Shown: in pieces, positions 9,125 through 17,924 of the stretch | How positions within the stretch are numbered: the stretch's first letter is position 1 | Layout of the letters: each line of letters starts with the position of its first letter | DNA from: Plebeiibacterium marinum | Lineage (GTDB): Bacteria > Bacteroidota > Bacteroidia > Bacteroidales > Marinilabiliaceae | Direction of reading: 5' to 3' | NCBI RefSeq assembly: GCF_026013615.1 | Contig: NZ_JAPDPI010000017.1 | Location: 46,482-110,481 of the forward strand | DNA: 64,000 bases | Translations under genes and position numbers: made by a program | The notes under the pieces: generated by a model | Database searches by the model: none | What the model saw: only the letters and a program-made list of their open reading frames with translations | What the model was told of the DNA's origin: nothing

Positions 9125-9928
9125 CTATTGACTATTACCCCCCTTAAAAATCCCCTCCTTTAATCTGCCGTAACCATCAAAAACAAATCTATTGGACAAC
9201 AGTATTCCAAGAAAAAGATTGATAGTACAGCCGGTAAAAATGGCCAGCATAATCATTATCTGGTATTTAATAGCAACGGTTGGCGAACTCCCTCCCAAAA
9301 TCTGCCCAGTCATCATACCGGGCAATGATATTAACCCCATCACAGTCATCATAGCAATCATGGGGTTTAGCCCGCGTTTAACCGATTCGGAAATATAAGG
9401 GCGCAATGCCATTTTAGAATCTGAAGCGTTGGTCAGCAAAAAGAAATACAAATCACTTTTTTCTGAAAGACCTTTAAAATAGGCGGTCAGCCCCACAATA
9501 TTATGATTTAACGAATTGCCAATTATCATACCGGTTATAGGAATAAAATACCGCGCATCAAAAACATAATCGAGCCGGATAACAAACCCTAAAAAGAATG
9601 TATCGATAATTAAAACAGAAATAAACGAAGAAAGAAACATGGGCAGGATAAAAAACCTCCAGTTTAATCCAATCCTTTTTATCGAAGCCGAAGCTCCAAC
9701 CACTATCATCACAAATACCCATAAGGAATTAATCCAGGCATTGTTCTGTTCAAAAATCCATTCAAGGTATACAGCCACCAACGATAACTGTAGCGACATG
9801 CGCACGATGGCCAACAAAATGCTTTTTACCAGTTTTATTTTGTAGTACAGCAACAATAAAACTGGAATAATCATGATTGAAAACCCCAATATCAAATCAA
9901 TAAGGTCTATATCTGTTATTTGTTTCAT
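9125..9928 (-). CDS. fetB: FetB-like ABC transporter permease (UPF0014)
   Basis: Integral membrane permease of the UPF0014/FetB family, with about seven predicted helices over 267 residues. The family pairs with a FetA ATPase; E. coli FetAB exports iron and protects against oxidative stress. Conserved stretches seen include GASASIKRIG, FIPITGMIIGNSLN and GLISLPGMMTGQILGG. The gene starts 23 bases after the stop of the ATPase gene on the same strand, so the two form an operon encoding one exporter. The substrate is iron by homology only. Confidence 0.9.
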   Translation of the reverse strand: MKQITDIDLIDLILGFSIMIIPVLLLLYYKIKLVKSILLAIVRMSLQLSLVAVYLEWIFEQNNAWINSLWVFVMIVVGASASIKRIGLNWRFFILPMFLSSFISVLIIDTFFLGFVIRLDYVFDARYFIPITGMIIGNSLNHNIVGLTAYFKGLSEKSDLYFFLLTNASDSKMALRPYISESVKRGLNPMIAMMTVMGLISLPGMMTGQILGGSSPTVAIKYQIMIMLAIFTGCTINLFLGILLSNRFVFDGYGRLKEGIFKGGNSQ

Positions 9929-9951
9929 ACCTATATAAAATTAGATAGATG

Positions 9952-10548
9952 TTATCCTAACTCTATAATCCTATCAGAATGCTCCATCCATGTTTTATTA
10001 TGCGATGCGGTGAAAAAAGTTTTATCGCCGGTGCTTTTTACTACATCCAACAGCATTTTGATGCTTTCTTCATCAAGCGATGATGTGGGTTCATCCATTA
10101 AAACCAAAGGCCTGTTAATGCCCAAACAGATAGCTACAACCACACGTTGCTTTTGTCCGCCACTTATTTTCTTAAAACTCTTTGACAAAAAATCAGAATC
10201 CAATCCCAGTTTATCCAAAACCTGTTTTATTGAATTGATATTAGACTTTAAATTAAGCATTTCAATTAACTCCATACCGCAATCAACAGGAAGGTTCACA
10301 TTCTGCGGAATCCATATTATCTGTTCCCGTATTTTATTAATTGTATGCTCCCCCAGCTCAACACCGTTTATCAAAACAGTTCCCGAAGCAGGCAACACAT
10401 AGCCTTGCAGTATTTTTAACAGTGATGTTTTCCCTTTTCCAGAAGCTGCATTTACAGTTACAAATTCTCCTTTATAAATTTCAAAACTCAAATCACGAAA
10501 AACAGGAATACGATCAAACGAAAGCGAAAGTTTATTACATACAATCAT
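9952..10548 (-). CDS. fetA: FetA-like ABC transporter ATP-binding protein
   Basis: ATPase subunit driving the neighbouring FetB-like permease. At 198 residues it is a compact nucleotide-binding domain. Walker A reads AASGKGKTS, with alanine where GxxGxGKS/T has its first glycine. The Q-loop is in IWIPQN, the signature is ISGGQKQRV, Walker B is LVLMDEPTSSLDEES and the switch histidine is in TASHNK. The key lysine and acidic residues are present, so it should bind and hydrolyse ATP. First gene of the fetAB-like operon. Confidence 0.9.
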   Translation of the reverse strand: MIVCNKLSLSFDRIPVFRDLSFEIYKGEFVTVNAASGKGKTSLLKILQGYVLPASGTVLINGVELGEHTINKIREQIIWIPQNVNLPVDCGMELIEMLNLKSNINSIKQVLDKLGLDSDFLSKSFKKISGGQKQRVVVAICLGINRPLVLMDEPTSSLDEESIKMLLDVVKSTGDKTFFTASHNKTWMEHSDRIIELG

Positions 10549-10656
10549 TGTTGCATATTAAATTTTAAGCTAAAAATACAATGTAATTCCATCCTTCACA
10601 ACGTTTCATCGACTATTTACATTAATTTTAATGTAGCATTAAACAAATTAAGGGGT

Positions 10657-11199
10657 ATGAGGATATTTATAGGCATAAAATTGGATTTGGCAAAACAACT
10701 GAACCAGGTTCAAACTATTTTTCATGAGGATACCAAAATAAAATGGGTAAAAGAAAACAACCTGCACCTTACACTCTTGTTTATAGGAAACATCGACCGT
10801 GATATTGTTCCGGAGTTGAAACAAAATCTGGAAACCACCTTATCCTCAGAAAACACATTTACCATACAGGTTCAGGACTACGGCACATTTATAAAACGAA
10901 GAAAACCGGGCATTTTATGGTTAAAGGTGCATCAAAACGATGTGTTAGAATCCTTACAATCAAAAATAACAAAGGCTACTTTAAAAATCATTCCGGATTT
11001 AAACATCCAGCACAACCAATATACCCCTCACATTACACTGGCAAGGTATCATCATTCATTAAAAATAGACCCTGAGCTGTTGAATGCCTCAAGTAACAAC
11101 GCTATAGACACTCATCATATCACCGAAATCCAAATTATTGAAAGCAAATCTCAGCCCGGAGGTGTGGTTTACAACATACTGGAAAGAATTTCACTTTAA
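10657..11199 (+). CDS. thpR: RNA 2',3'-cyclic phosphodiesterase (ThpR/LigT family)
   Basis: 2H phosphoesterase that opens 2',3'-cyclic phosphate ends of RNA. Both catalytic HxT motifs are present: LHLTLLFIG near residue 42 and PHITLARYH near residue 127. The length of 180 and starting motif MRIFIGIKL are typical. It is a lone gene, divergent from fetAB and convergent with the Rpn remnant. The upstream gap (10549-10656) has no clear -33/-7 pair. Confidence 0.92.
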   Translation: MRIFIGIKLDLAKQLNQVQTIFHEDTKIKWVKENNLHLTLLFIGNIDRDIVPELKQNLETTLSSENTFTIQVQDYGTFIKRRKPGILWLKVHQNDVLESLQSKITKATLKIIPDLNIQHNQYTPHITLARYHHSLKIDPELLNASSNNAIDTHHITEIQIIESKSQPGGVVYNILERISL

Positions 11200-11244
11200 A
11201 AAACGCCGAAATGGTTTCCAATAAACTTTTTTAGCTTTCGGCAA

Positions 11245-11511
11245 TTACCGAAGAACCTTTTTATGAATTAAAGAGCATTTCGGCAATAACGAACACTTAT
11301 ATAAATCCCTATAATATTTTAAACTGTCTTCATACGACAGATATTCTTCATGAGAAAATTTTGCAATCTCTGCAACCTCAAACACTCGCTCAAACACCCT
11401 TTCTTTCAAATTTTCAGGAAGTCTATCAAGCTTATGCAGATTTTTAAGTACATACAACCACTTGTCATAATGAGATTCTAGTTCGTCAATTGTTTTATTA
11501 AACTTAGGCAT
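11245..11511 (-). pseudogene. C-terminal remnant of Rpn/PD-(D/E)XK nuclease-family transposase
   Basis: The 88-residue frame matches, from memory, the C-terminal part of Bacteroidota PDDEXK-family transposase (Rpn) proteins: DKWLYVLKNLHKLDRLPENL then VFEVAEIAKFSHEEY and YEDSLKYYRDL. The N-terminal nuclease core is missing, and after YRDL the sequence (YKCSLLPKCSLIHKK) no longer fits the family, which suggests a frameshift or decay at both ends. It is best read as a relic of an Rpn element rather than a working gene. Confidence in the family is moderate. Confidence 0.55.
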
Positions 11512-11652
11512 CTCAAAATAATGGATTGATGTATTTTTCTTTAATGTCGCTCATAATGCAATTTTTATTTCAAAAGTACATTTTTTTATAAAAAAATCAC
11601 CAAACTATTGATCAGAAGCCCCTTTTAGCAAATTACCTTGAATATACAGCAA

Positions 11653-11683
11653 AAAAAAGGGCTTCACGTTTGAAGCCCTTTTT
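11653..11683. terminator. Intrinsic terminator downstream of the outer-membrane barrel gene
   Basis: 13-bp stem (11653-11665 with 11670-11682, core AAAGGGCTTCA), CGTT loop, with A/T runs on both sides so it can act in either direction. It ends the barrel gene, whose stop is at 11703. Confidence 0.85.
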
Positions 11684-11702
11684 CTTGTGATAACAATCCG
11701 GA

Positions 11703-12284
11703 TTAAATTCCGAAAAGCCTATATCCTAATGTAAATGTTAACACATTTGTTTTTTGACCAATATCAAATGTTTTTAAGTCAGAAATATCTGACAATCCCC
11801 ATTCGTAACGCACATCAGCAGTCAGTTTCCAAATTGAGATTCCGCCACCTGCCTGAAAGGTCCAGTTTGATGTTTTTAAGTCGTTTAAATCATCTTTAGA
11901 TATAAACGAAGCTACAGGACCTGCTAAACCATAAATTCGGGCCACTTTTAAATCCAACAGCTGCAAGTTTACCAACAATGGAACATCCCATGTTTTGATA
12001 TCGCCACCATAGTTAACCCCTTCAATAGTTAATCCGGCTTGCTTTTTAGCATAATAAATCTCTGGCTGAAATGACACATCACCAAACAGTTTAATTTTTC
12101 CATAAGCTCCAAATAAAAATCCGTTTTTAGCTTCATCTTTAACCAAATTCTTATCAACGTTGTTATAATCAAGTTTCAGTTTAGTACTGTTAAAACCGGT
12201 TTTTAATCCTAATTCCAATCTATTTTGAGCATTTACTCCCAGCATCATAACCACCAATGCTGATAAAAGAAATAATTTCTTCAT
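11703..12284 (-). CDS. Outer-membrane beta-barrel protein (PF13568-type)
   Basis: Small porin-like barrel, 193 residues, with a signal peptide (KKLFLLSALVVMMLGVNA followed by Q). The mature chain alternates polar and hydrophobic residues in short strands: LELGLKTGFNSTKL, FLFGAYGKIKLFGD, FQPEIYYAKKQAG, VPLLVNLQLL, YGLAGPVASF and ADVRYEWGLSDI. It ends in an aromatic-rich terminal strand (TFTLGYRLFGI) as expected for BAM insertion. No ligand or partner can be inferred. Single gene with its own terminator. Confidence 0.88.
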   Translation of the reverse strand: MKKLFLLSALVVMMLGVNAQNRLELGLKTGFNSTKLKLDYNNVDKNLVKDEAKNGFLFGAYGKIKLFGDVSFQPEIYYAKKQAGLTIEGVNYGGDIKTWDVPLLVNLQLLDLKVARIYGLAGPVASFISKDDLNDLKTSNWTFQAGGGISIWKLTADVRYEWGLSDISDLKTFDIGQKTNVLTFTLGYRLFGI

Positions 12285-12357
12285 AATCTAAAAGATTTGT
12301 TTATTGTTATTGTGTTTGTAAAAATATAGACAAGTTTATGTGATATGACACGTAAAT

Positions 12358-13290
12358 TTATTTCAAAAAAATTGCTCTCGCTTCTTGTTCCTGCGGCAAC
12401 AGGCAATGGTAAATAAAATAATTAACCGGAACTTCAATCCCATGTTTTGCTGCCAGTTTTACCACACTACCATTTTGATACTCCAGCTCCGATGGACGAC
12501 CGGCCCAAATATCACGCGCCATTGATGAATTAGCAGATGGGGCAAAGGACATAGTTGCCGCCAATGTTTTTTCCTTTACTGTTTCAGGAAGTTTTACACC
12601 TTCTGCCTGAGAAACAAAATACATCTCATCAATCATTTTAACCATCATCTCCTTTAACTCCGGGGTTTGGCACAGAACGCCATAATTGGCTTTGGTAAGT
12701 GCTCCCAGTCCTCCCAAACATATTAAAAGAAACTTTTTCCAGGTGTCCGCCTGTATATAATCCGAAAGCTTATTTTTGATCCCGGCTCTGTTAAACACCT
12801 CCTGAATACGCCTGGCTCTGTCAGAAATGGAGTGATCCAACTCTCCAAAAATCAGATATGGTTCGGCACTCATATGCTCTATTACGCCTGGTTCTTTTAT
12901 TTTACTAAAGATATTACACAAACCTCCCATCACATTTTCATCGGGAAGCTCTTCCTGCAACTCTTTGGCAGCCATTACCCCATTTTGCAAAGGGATTACG
13001 ATTGTACGTTCTGAAACAATTTCCTTTAATTGTTCAGCTACCTCTTTTACCTGCCATGCTTTGGTACCTACCAACACCAATTCTACATCCTTTAACCTGG
13101 ATACTGAATCAACAACAGAGGCATCCTGAAGCAAATAATCACCTTTAGGACTTAGTAACTGAAGCCCTTTTTCAGCGATTACTTTTCCATGTGCTCCGCG
13201 AGCCACAAAAGTTACGTTATTACCTGCTTGAGCCAAACGGGCACCAAAGTACCCACCTACCCCTCCTGTTCCTATAATTGCTATGTTCAT
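12358..13290 (-). CDS. panE: 2-dehydropantoate 2-reductase (ketopantoate reductase)
   Basis: NADPH-dependent reductase giving pantoate for pantothenate/CoA synthesis. The start at 13290 (MNIAIIGTGGVGGYFG) places the GxGxxG fold at residues ~7-12; the frame extends upstream to 13326, but the added residues come from repeat-like DNA. The conserved lysine region is in QADTWKKFLLICLG and the C-terminal dimer/active-site segment is SSMARDIWAGRPSELEYQNG with the family's S-x-D-x-x-x-GR-x-x-E pattern. At 310 residues the length is normal. ApbA-like paralogues share these motifs, so the substrate is not certain. Confidence 0.88.
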   Translation of the reverse strand: MNIAIIGTGGVGGYFGARLAQAGNNVTFVARGAHGKVIAEKGLQLLSPKGDYLLQDASVVDSVSRLKDVELVLVGTKAWQVKEVAEQLKEIVSERTIVIPLQNGVMAAKELQEELPDENVMGGLCNIFSKIKEPGVIEHMSAEPYLIFGELDHSISDRARRIQEVFNRAGIKNKLSDYIQADTWKKFLLICLGGLGALTKANYGVLCQTPELKEMMVKMIDEMYFVSQAEGVKLPETVKEKTLAATMSFAPSANSSMARDIWAGRPSELEYQNGSVVKLAAKHGIEVPVNYFIYHCLLPQEQEARAIFLK

Positions 13291-13380
13291 GGTATATAGA
13301 TTTTTGTCAATTGGAAAATTAGTCATTGGTCATTAGTCATTGGTTGTTGATAATTTTTATGCAAAAGTATGTATATTATC

Positions 13381-13500
13381 TGCAAGAAAACTCCTAAAAC
13401 AATTATAACTCCAATCGCTCATCCCTAGCCACTAAAGGGGAAATCCCTACCTCTGTGCGGATTGACGGTTCTCCCTTTAGTCAAAGGGTATGAGGAAGGG
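13381..13500. repeat. Dispersed intergenic repeat (TGCAAGAAAACTC type)
   Basis: About 120 bp starting TGCAAGAAAACTCC, with CACTAAAGGGGAAATCCC, CTGTGCGGATTGACG and TTCTCCCTTTAGTC in order. The same blocks in the same order appear at 63910-64000. The two ATTG-rich stretches 13313-13350 and 13543-13566 flank it. No gene is visible in 13291-13569. Confidence 0.65.
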
Positions 13501-13569
13501 AGAAATTGGACTTTTCTTACCAACACTACATAACAACCATTGACTATTGACTATTGACTAATGACCATT

Positions 13570-14448
13570 TTATTGACGAAATGATGGTGAAGTTAATATT
13601 TTTGATTGGATGATATTATCAGGAAGGCATTCCTTTTTATTGGCCCTGACCGGACAAATATCTATTCCGCCCCTACGGGTATACAAACAAGAAACCATCA
13701 ATATCTCAGGATCAAATTTATCCAGTAAACGCTTATAAACCATTTCACAAATCTCTTCATGAAAATGGTTTTCATCACGAATTGAAACTAAATATTTTAG
13801 CAATGAAATTTTATCAATATCATATTTCGATTTGATATGAATAAATGCGCTACCCCAATCCGGTTGATGGGTGATTTTACAATTGCTACGTAGCAAATGG
13901 GTTGACACTTTAATCTCGGCAACTGATTCCGTGGCAATTCCAGTCAGCAAGCTTTCTTCTTCATTATAAATATCAAAGGAAACTTTATCTGCATCGGGTA
14001 GTGCTTCTAACAATTGATAATCATTAAAATCATACTTCCCCAAATTATATTCAGAATGAAAAGAAAGGCTGATGTTTGTTTTTAACAAACCAGATAAATC
14101 ATTTTTTATCGTTTCCAGTACAATTTCAATCCCTTCTTCCCTGTTTTGTCCGTACCCCCCCATATTAAATGAGTTTAAGTACAGCTTTAAAGACTTGCTT
14201 TCAACCAAACATTCACTACAACAAGAATACACCACTTTTAAAACTCCGGTAACTGGCAAACCCTTTTGTGTTAAAAAGCCCAACTCATATGCATGCCAGG
14301 CATCCATTCCTACAAAAGGAAGATTATCATCTTTAATATGATACTGCTCACGGTTTAAATAACGGGGTACCGCAACCAAAATTTCGGGTGCATATTCACG
14401 CGGGTGACTTATTTGTTTGCCTAATACTTTTCCTTCTATGGGGTTCAT
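13570..14448 (-). CDS. queF: NADPH-dependent 7-cyano-7-deazaguanine reductase (QueF)
   Basis: Reduces preQ0 to preQ1 in queuosine synthesis. It is the long, bimodular QueF form at 292 residues. Hallmarks are the ESKSLKLYLNSFNM motif that binds NADPH (near residues 95-108), the cysteine region VVYSCCSECLVESKS, and the C-terminal YTRRGGIDICPVRA. It is the third que gene on the same strand after queC and queE, separated from queE by about 200 bp of repeat-like DNA, so it is not certain that one transcript covers all three. queD is not in the window. Confidence 0.9.
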   Translation of the reverse strand: MNPIEGKVLGKQISHPREYAPEILVAVPRYLNREQYHIKDDNLPFVGMDAWHAYELGFLTQKGLPVTGVLKVVYSCCSECLVESKSLKLYLNSFNMGGYGQNREEGIEIVLETIKNDLSGLLKTNISLSFHSEYNLGKYDFNDYQLLEALPDADKVSFDIYNEEESLLTGIATESVAEIKVSTHLLRSNCKITHQPDWGSAFIHIKSKYDIDKISLLKYLVSIRDENHFHEEICEMVYKRLLDKFDPEILMVSCLYTRRGGIDICPVRANKKECLPDNIIQSKILTSPSFRQ

Positions 14449-14643
14449 GTTGTTAAATAAGATATTATTCTTTCTTTCAAAATTACATTAATCTATGATA
14501 AAAATTTGCAACGAAATATAAGAAATTTATTCACTACACAAGAACAACTAAAACAACGCGTTCCAAGTCTGTTAACTCCAACAAGCGATTCGCATAATTA
14601 CCTATTTCAAACCTACAATTGACAATTGTTAATTGCTAACTGA

Positions 14644-15561
14644 TCACACTCCCTGTTTGCTTCCAAATAAATCGATATGAACCCTTGGAGTAAATTTCCA
14701 TCCATTCTGGATACACATCTTAAGTACAATTGGTGTTGATTGCGCAATTTGCTGCTGACTGGCACCCAGGGGCATCAACAAAATATCATTTTGACTATAG
14801 CCCATTAGTAAATCCAGATAATCATTTTTAATTTCAGCTGCATCACTGGCTTTACCCACAACAAATTTCAACTGCAAATCCTTTTCTAAACTATTGGCAA
14901 AATAAATATAACTCTGCAAAACATTTAAATTACGACGCACCTCATGATGAAATTTTGAAGCACCAGTTTCCCCTTCCGCAAAGTATTCAAGCTTATCTTT
15001 TGAAGGAACCGAATTACTCAATTTTGGAGAAATACTGAATAAATCAATATATTGAGCTACTTCTTTATCGAAAATAGTACCGTTGGTTTCTACTGTGATA
15101 TGTAGGTGTAATTCCTTTTTGATCAACCTGCATAACTCAGCCAATCCCTCTTTCTGTAACATAGGTTCTCCACCGGTGATCACCACATGTTGCATGTTTC
15201 CGATGTTATGCCGCACCAGGTCAACTATATCCCCGACTTGCAAAACACTTTTATTTTCAGGACGAAAAGAGGCATATGAAGTATCACACTTACAAAAGCT
15301 TCCATCATCCATTTGCCACACACAACGCAAGTTACAACTGGCCAACCGTATAAATAACGATGGCGTTCCAGCAAGCTTCCCTTCTCCCTGAATGGTACCG
15401 GCAATGTCGATACCCGTATTGGGCTGATGCTTTAATATGTTTCCATGCTTATCTTTGGTAATAGGAAAAACTCCATCCCCTGCCAAAACAAGCCTGGCCG
15501 ATCCTGTAATCCCTGTTTCTGTATGATTAACTTTTAACTCTTCTCCAACAAGTAATTCCAT
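14644..15561 (-). CDS. queE: 7-carboxy-7-deazaguanine synthase (QueE), radical SAM, unusual cluster motif
   Basis: Radical-SAM enzyme converting 6-carboxytetrahydropterin to 7-carboxy-7-deazaguanine. GEGKLAGTPSLFIRLASCNLRC leads into the cluster loop, but instead of CxxxCxxC the loop reads CNLRCVWQMDDGSFCKCDT, with four cysteines, and it ends in the family's CDTxYA. VITGGEPMLQ is the GGE SAM-binding motif and ITVETNGT follows. At 305 residues it is longer than the usual 210-240. It lies between queC upstream and queF downstream on the same strand. The loop insertion recalls the expanded motif described for some QueE, though the spacing here differs. Confidence 0.85.
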   Translation of the reverse strand: MELLVGEELKVNHTETGITGSARLVLAGDGVFPITKDKHGNILKHQPNTGIDIAGTIQGEGKLAGTPSLFIRLASCNLRCVWQMDDGSFCKCDTSYASFRPENKSVLQVGDIVDLVRHNIGNMQHVVITGGEPMLQKEGLAELCRLIKKELHLHITVETNGTIFDKEVAQYIDLFSISPKLSNSVPSKDKLEYFAEGETGASKFHHEVRRNLNVLQSYIYFANSLEKDLQLKFVVGKASDAAEIKNDYLDLLMGYSQNDILLMPLGASQQQIAQSTPIVLKMCIQNGWKFTPRVHIDLFGSKQGV

Positions 15562-15658
15562 ATTCCTAATCTACAAATAACTAATTCTTCAACACTAATA
15601 ACCAATTTACAATGATCAATGATCAATGAACAATTGACTAATGACTAATGACCAATAA

Positions 15659-16324
15659 CTACAATGCCGGATCTTCAAATCCAGCTTCTGCAAAGGCTTT
15701 TGCCCTTAACAAACAGCTATCACATGTTCCACAAGGCTTTTCTCCTCCCCTGTAGCACGACCAGGTTAACCCAAAGTCAACGCCCAACTCCATTCCAAGC
15801 TGTATCTCTTCTGCCTTGGTTTTATTCACAAAAGGAGCATTAATTTTTATCGGTTTGCCGCTTTCTGCACCCATCACTGTTCCCTTGTTTATGGCAGCTT
15901 CCATCGCATCAATAAACTCCTGCCTGCAATCAACATATCCGGAATAATCTACCTGACTCACTCCTATAAAAATATCCTGAGCTTCAATGCTCTCTGCATA
16001 TGAGGCTGCTATAGATAAAAACACCATGTTTCGCGCAGGTACATAAGTCACCGGAATATCTGTGCGGTTCACATCACCATCCTCAACCTCTATATTTTTA
16101 TCAGTTAATGATGAACCTCCAAAATCGCCAAGGTTAAGAGTTACAATTTTATGTGCGGCAACACCCGCCTTTTCTGCTATTGCTTTTGCATGGTTTAATT
16201 CTGTTTCATGCCTTTGCCCATAATCAAATGATATGGCATGAACCTCATCAAAACCTTTACTTTTTGCTAAATATAATGCTACGGCAGAATCCAATCCGCC
16301 CGATAATAATACTACTGCTTTCAT
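15659..16324 (-). CDS. queC: 7-cyano-7-deazaguanine synthase (QueC)
   Basis: ATP-dependent ligase that turns 7-carboxy-7-deazaguanine into preQ0. The N-terminal PP-loop [12 protein letters not shown] (residues ~6-17) binds [15 protein letters not shown] follows, and the C-terminal zinc site is [15 protein letters not shown] with four cysteines. The length of 221 is typical. First of the queC-queE-queF set on the minus strand. ATTG-type degenerate repeat lies on both sides (15611-15659 and 16328-16367). Confidence 0.95.
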   Translation of the reverse strand: MKAVVLLSGGLDSAVALYLAKSKGFDEVHAISFDYGQRHETELNHAKAIAEKAGVAAHKIVTLNLGDFGGSSLTDKNIEVEDGDVNRTDIPVTYVPARNMVFLSIAASYAESIEAQDIFIGVSQVDYSGYVDCRQEFIDAMEAAINKGTVMGAESGKPIKINAPFVNKTKAEEIQLGMELGVDFGLTWSCYRGGEKPCGTCDSCLLRAKAFAEAGFEDPAL

Positions 16325-16367
16325 TCTACTTAGTTATTAGTTGTTGGCTTTTAGTTATTAGTTATTT

Positions 16368-16538
16368 CTACTTAAGCTTAGAAATAAGGCTATTAATCAT
16401 TTTTTGCTCACCATTTAGTTGGTTCATTATGAAAGAAACACTATAATCTCCTACAAGTTTTAGCTCGTCAATAACAACCAATTGCGTTTCCAATTCATAA
16501 GACGAACCTAAAGCAAATTCCAGAAATCTTTTAAATAG
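16368..16538 (-). pseudogene. Remnant of four-helix-bundle (S23/ribosomal intervening-sequence type) protein
   Basis: Reading the minus strand gives RFLEFALGSSYELETQLVV, then VSFIMNQLNGEQKMINSL and a stop. This matches the C-terminal half of the short four-helix-bundle protein family known from 23S rRNA intervening sequences (GS.ELETQL… motif). The frame is blocked by a stop 40 codons downstream of where the family normally starts, so the N-terminal half is missing. Too short for ordinary gene callers. It occupies part of the 455-bp gap between queC and the DnaJ-domain gene; I see nothing else in that gap. Confidence 0.55.
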
Positions 16539-16779
16539 CTAAAAACTATTATCTAATTTCAATATAAAAACGAAGGTAAAATGTACAGAAATATTACGTT
16601 GAAAGCACACTGTATAAATACCCTGGTTTTGTTTATAGACAGGATGGCGTAAACGAACTGTCTTGAATTATGAGTGCAAAAATATAAAATAATAGCTTAT
16701 CCACCTCGCTTATTCTAACTTTTTAAATAATAATGATTAGTTTAGTGTTTCTTAAAAAAAGCCCACAATAAAAACATAA

Positions 16780-17793
16780 ATGAGCGAATACCATCAAATA
16801 CTTGGAGTTACAACCAATGCCACACTTGACCAGATAAAGAAAGCATATCGCTCAAAAGCAAAAAAACTACATCCCGACATCAATAAATCAGAAAATGCCC
16901 ATGATGAATTCATTCTTTTAAACGAAGCTTATGAATACCTTTTAAACACAAGCGGCACCCATTTTAATAGATTTAAAAGAGCTCAGGAACAGGCACAAAA
17001 ACAAGCAGCATATCATAAAGCATGGGAAAAGCAAGAACGTGAAAATGCAAAAAAAAGAGCCAGGGAATATGCCCAAATGAAATATGATGAATACCTGAAA
17101 TCGGATATTTACAGAACAACGGAAGCGATTAACGCAGCTCTTGATATTTTTGTAACCGCCATTGTTTTATTGTTTATAATTGGATTGCCGGTTTTAACTT
17201 ATATTGAACATGGCCCCATTTCTTTAATATTAAGTGCCCTGATAATTCTACCAACCTCCCCTATATGGTTTCGGTTTCTGGTGAGAACTTTCCACAGCTT
17301 AAACTTCCACAGTCTACTTTCCCTCAATAAGATGTCTATGCAAAACAGAATACGCTACATTGTTATTTTGTCCTTTTTCAATTTTTTCATCTTTTTAAAA
17401 GTTACCCTCTGCACTTTTATCGAACTGAGATGGATATTTACTCTATATATTTCCCTCTATCTTGTTACATCTATTTTTACCTGGAACTCAAAGAACAACA
17501 ATAAAAAACATTTTATCCGCATAGGCTTTGCTCCCTTTGCCCTATCCTTGCTTTTTACCATAAACTTTGTTTTTTCATATAACAAGAAAACGGAAACCTA
17601 TTGGTATACTTACAATACAAAATCGGCGCCTGTTTGTAAAGTCATAACACTTGAGCATAACACTTACGATAATTTTACGGGGGTTCGTTTGTTTATCATA
17701 GAAGACAGGGTTAAAAGACATAGCAAAATATCGTACCAGATAAAAGAAGGCATATTTGGATTTAGAGTTGCCCACAAAAGAACAATCCATTAA
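16780..17793 (+). CDS. J-domain (DnaJ-like) membrane protein
   Basis: N-terminal J domain, residues 1-60, with YRSKAKKLHPDINK containing the HPD motif that stimulates an Hsp70 ATPase. A charged helical linker rich in K, E and Q follows (QEQAQKQAAYHKAWEKQERENAKKRAREY), then four or five hydrophobic segments (about residues 120-275) and a small C-terminal soluble tail. It lacks the G/F-rich and zinc-finger regions of true DnaJ, so it is a type-III J protein that may recruit DnaK to the inner membrane. Client unknown. Located alone between queC and pepF. The C-terminal part is not recognised. Confidence 0.8.
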   Translation: MSEYHQILGVTTNATLDQIKKAYRSKAKKLHPDINKSENAHDEFILLNEAYEYLLNTSGTHFNRFKRAQEQAQKQAAYHKAWEKQERENAKKRAREYAQMKYDEYLKSDIYRTTEAINAALDIFVTAIVLLFIIGLPVLTYIEHGPISLILSALIILPTSPIWFRFLVRTFHSLNFHSLLSLNKMSMQNRIRYIVILSFFNFFIFLKVTLCTFIELRWIFTLYISLYLVTSIFTWNSKNNNKKHFIRIGFAPFALSLLFTINFVFSYNKKTETYWYTYNTKSAPVCKVITLEHNTYDNFTGVRLFIIEDRVKRHSKISYQIKEGIFGFRVAHKRTIH

Positions 17794-17924
17794 TACCAAC
17801 CTCTGTTTTTTTTTAACGACAGAAGGCTCAGTATGCATATGGAAATAAATGTCATTATTTTTCATTTTCTGATTTACTATTTTCGTCGTCAAATAAATAT
17901 TCAATATTAAAAATCTAATTAAAC

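Noticed and set aside
9952..10548. Loss of function of the FetA ATPase because of its odd Walker A (A in place of the first G)
   Set aside because: The lysine, threonine, signature, Walker B and switch histidine are all present; the changed glycine is the variable one in some ABC proteins.
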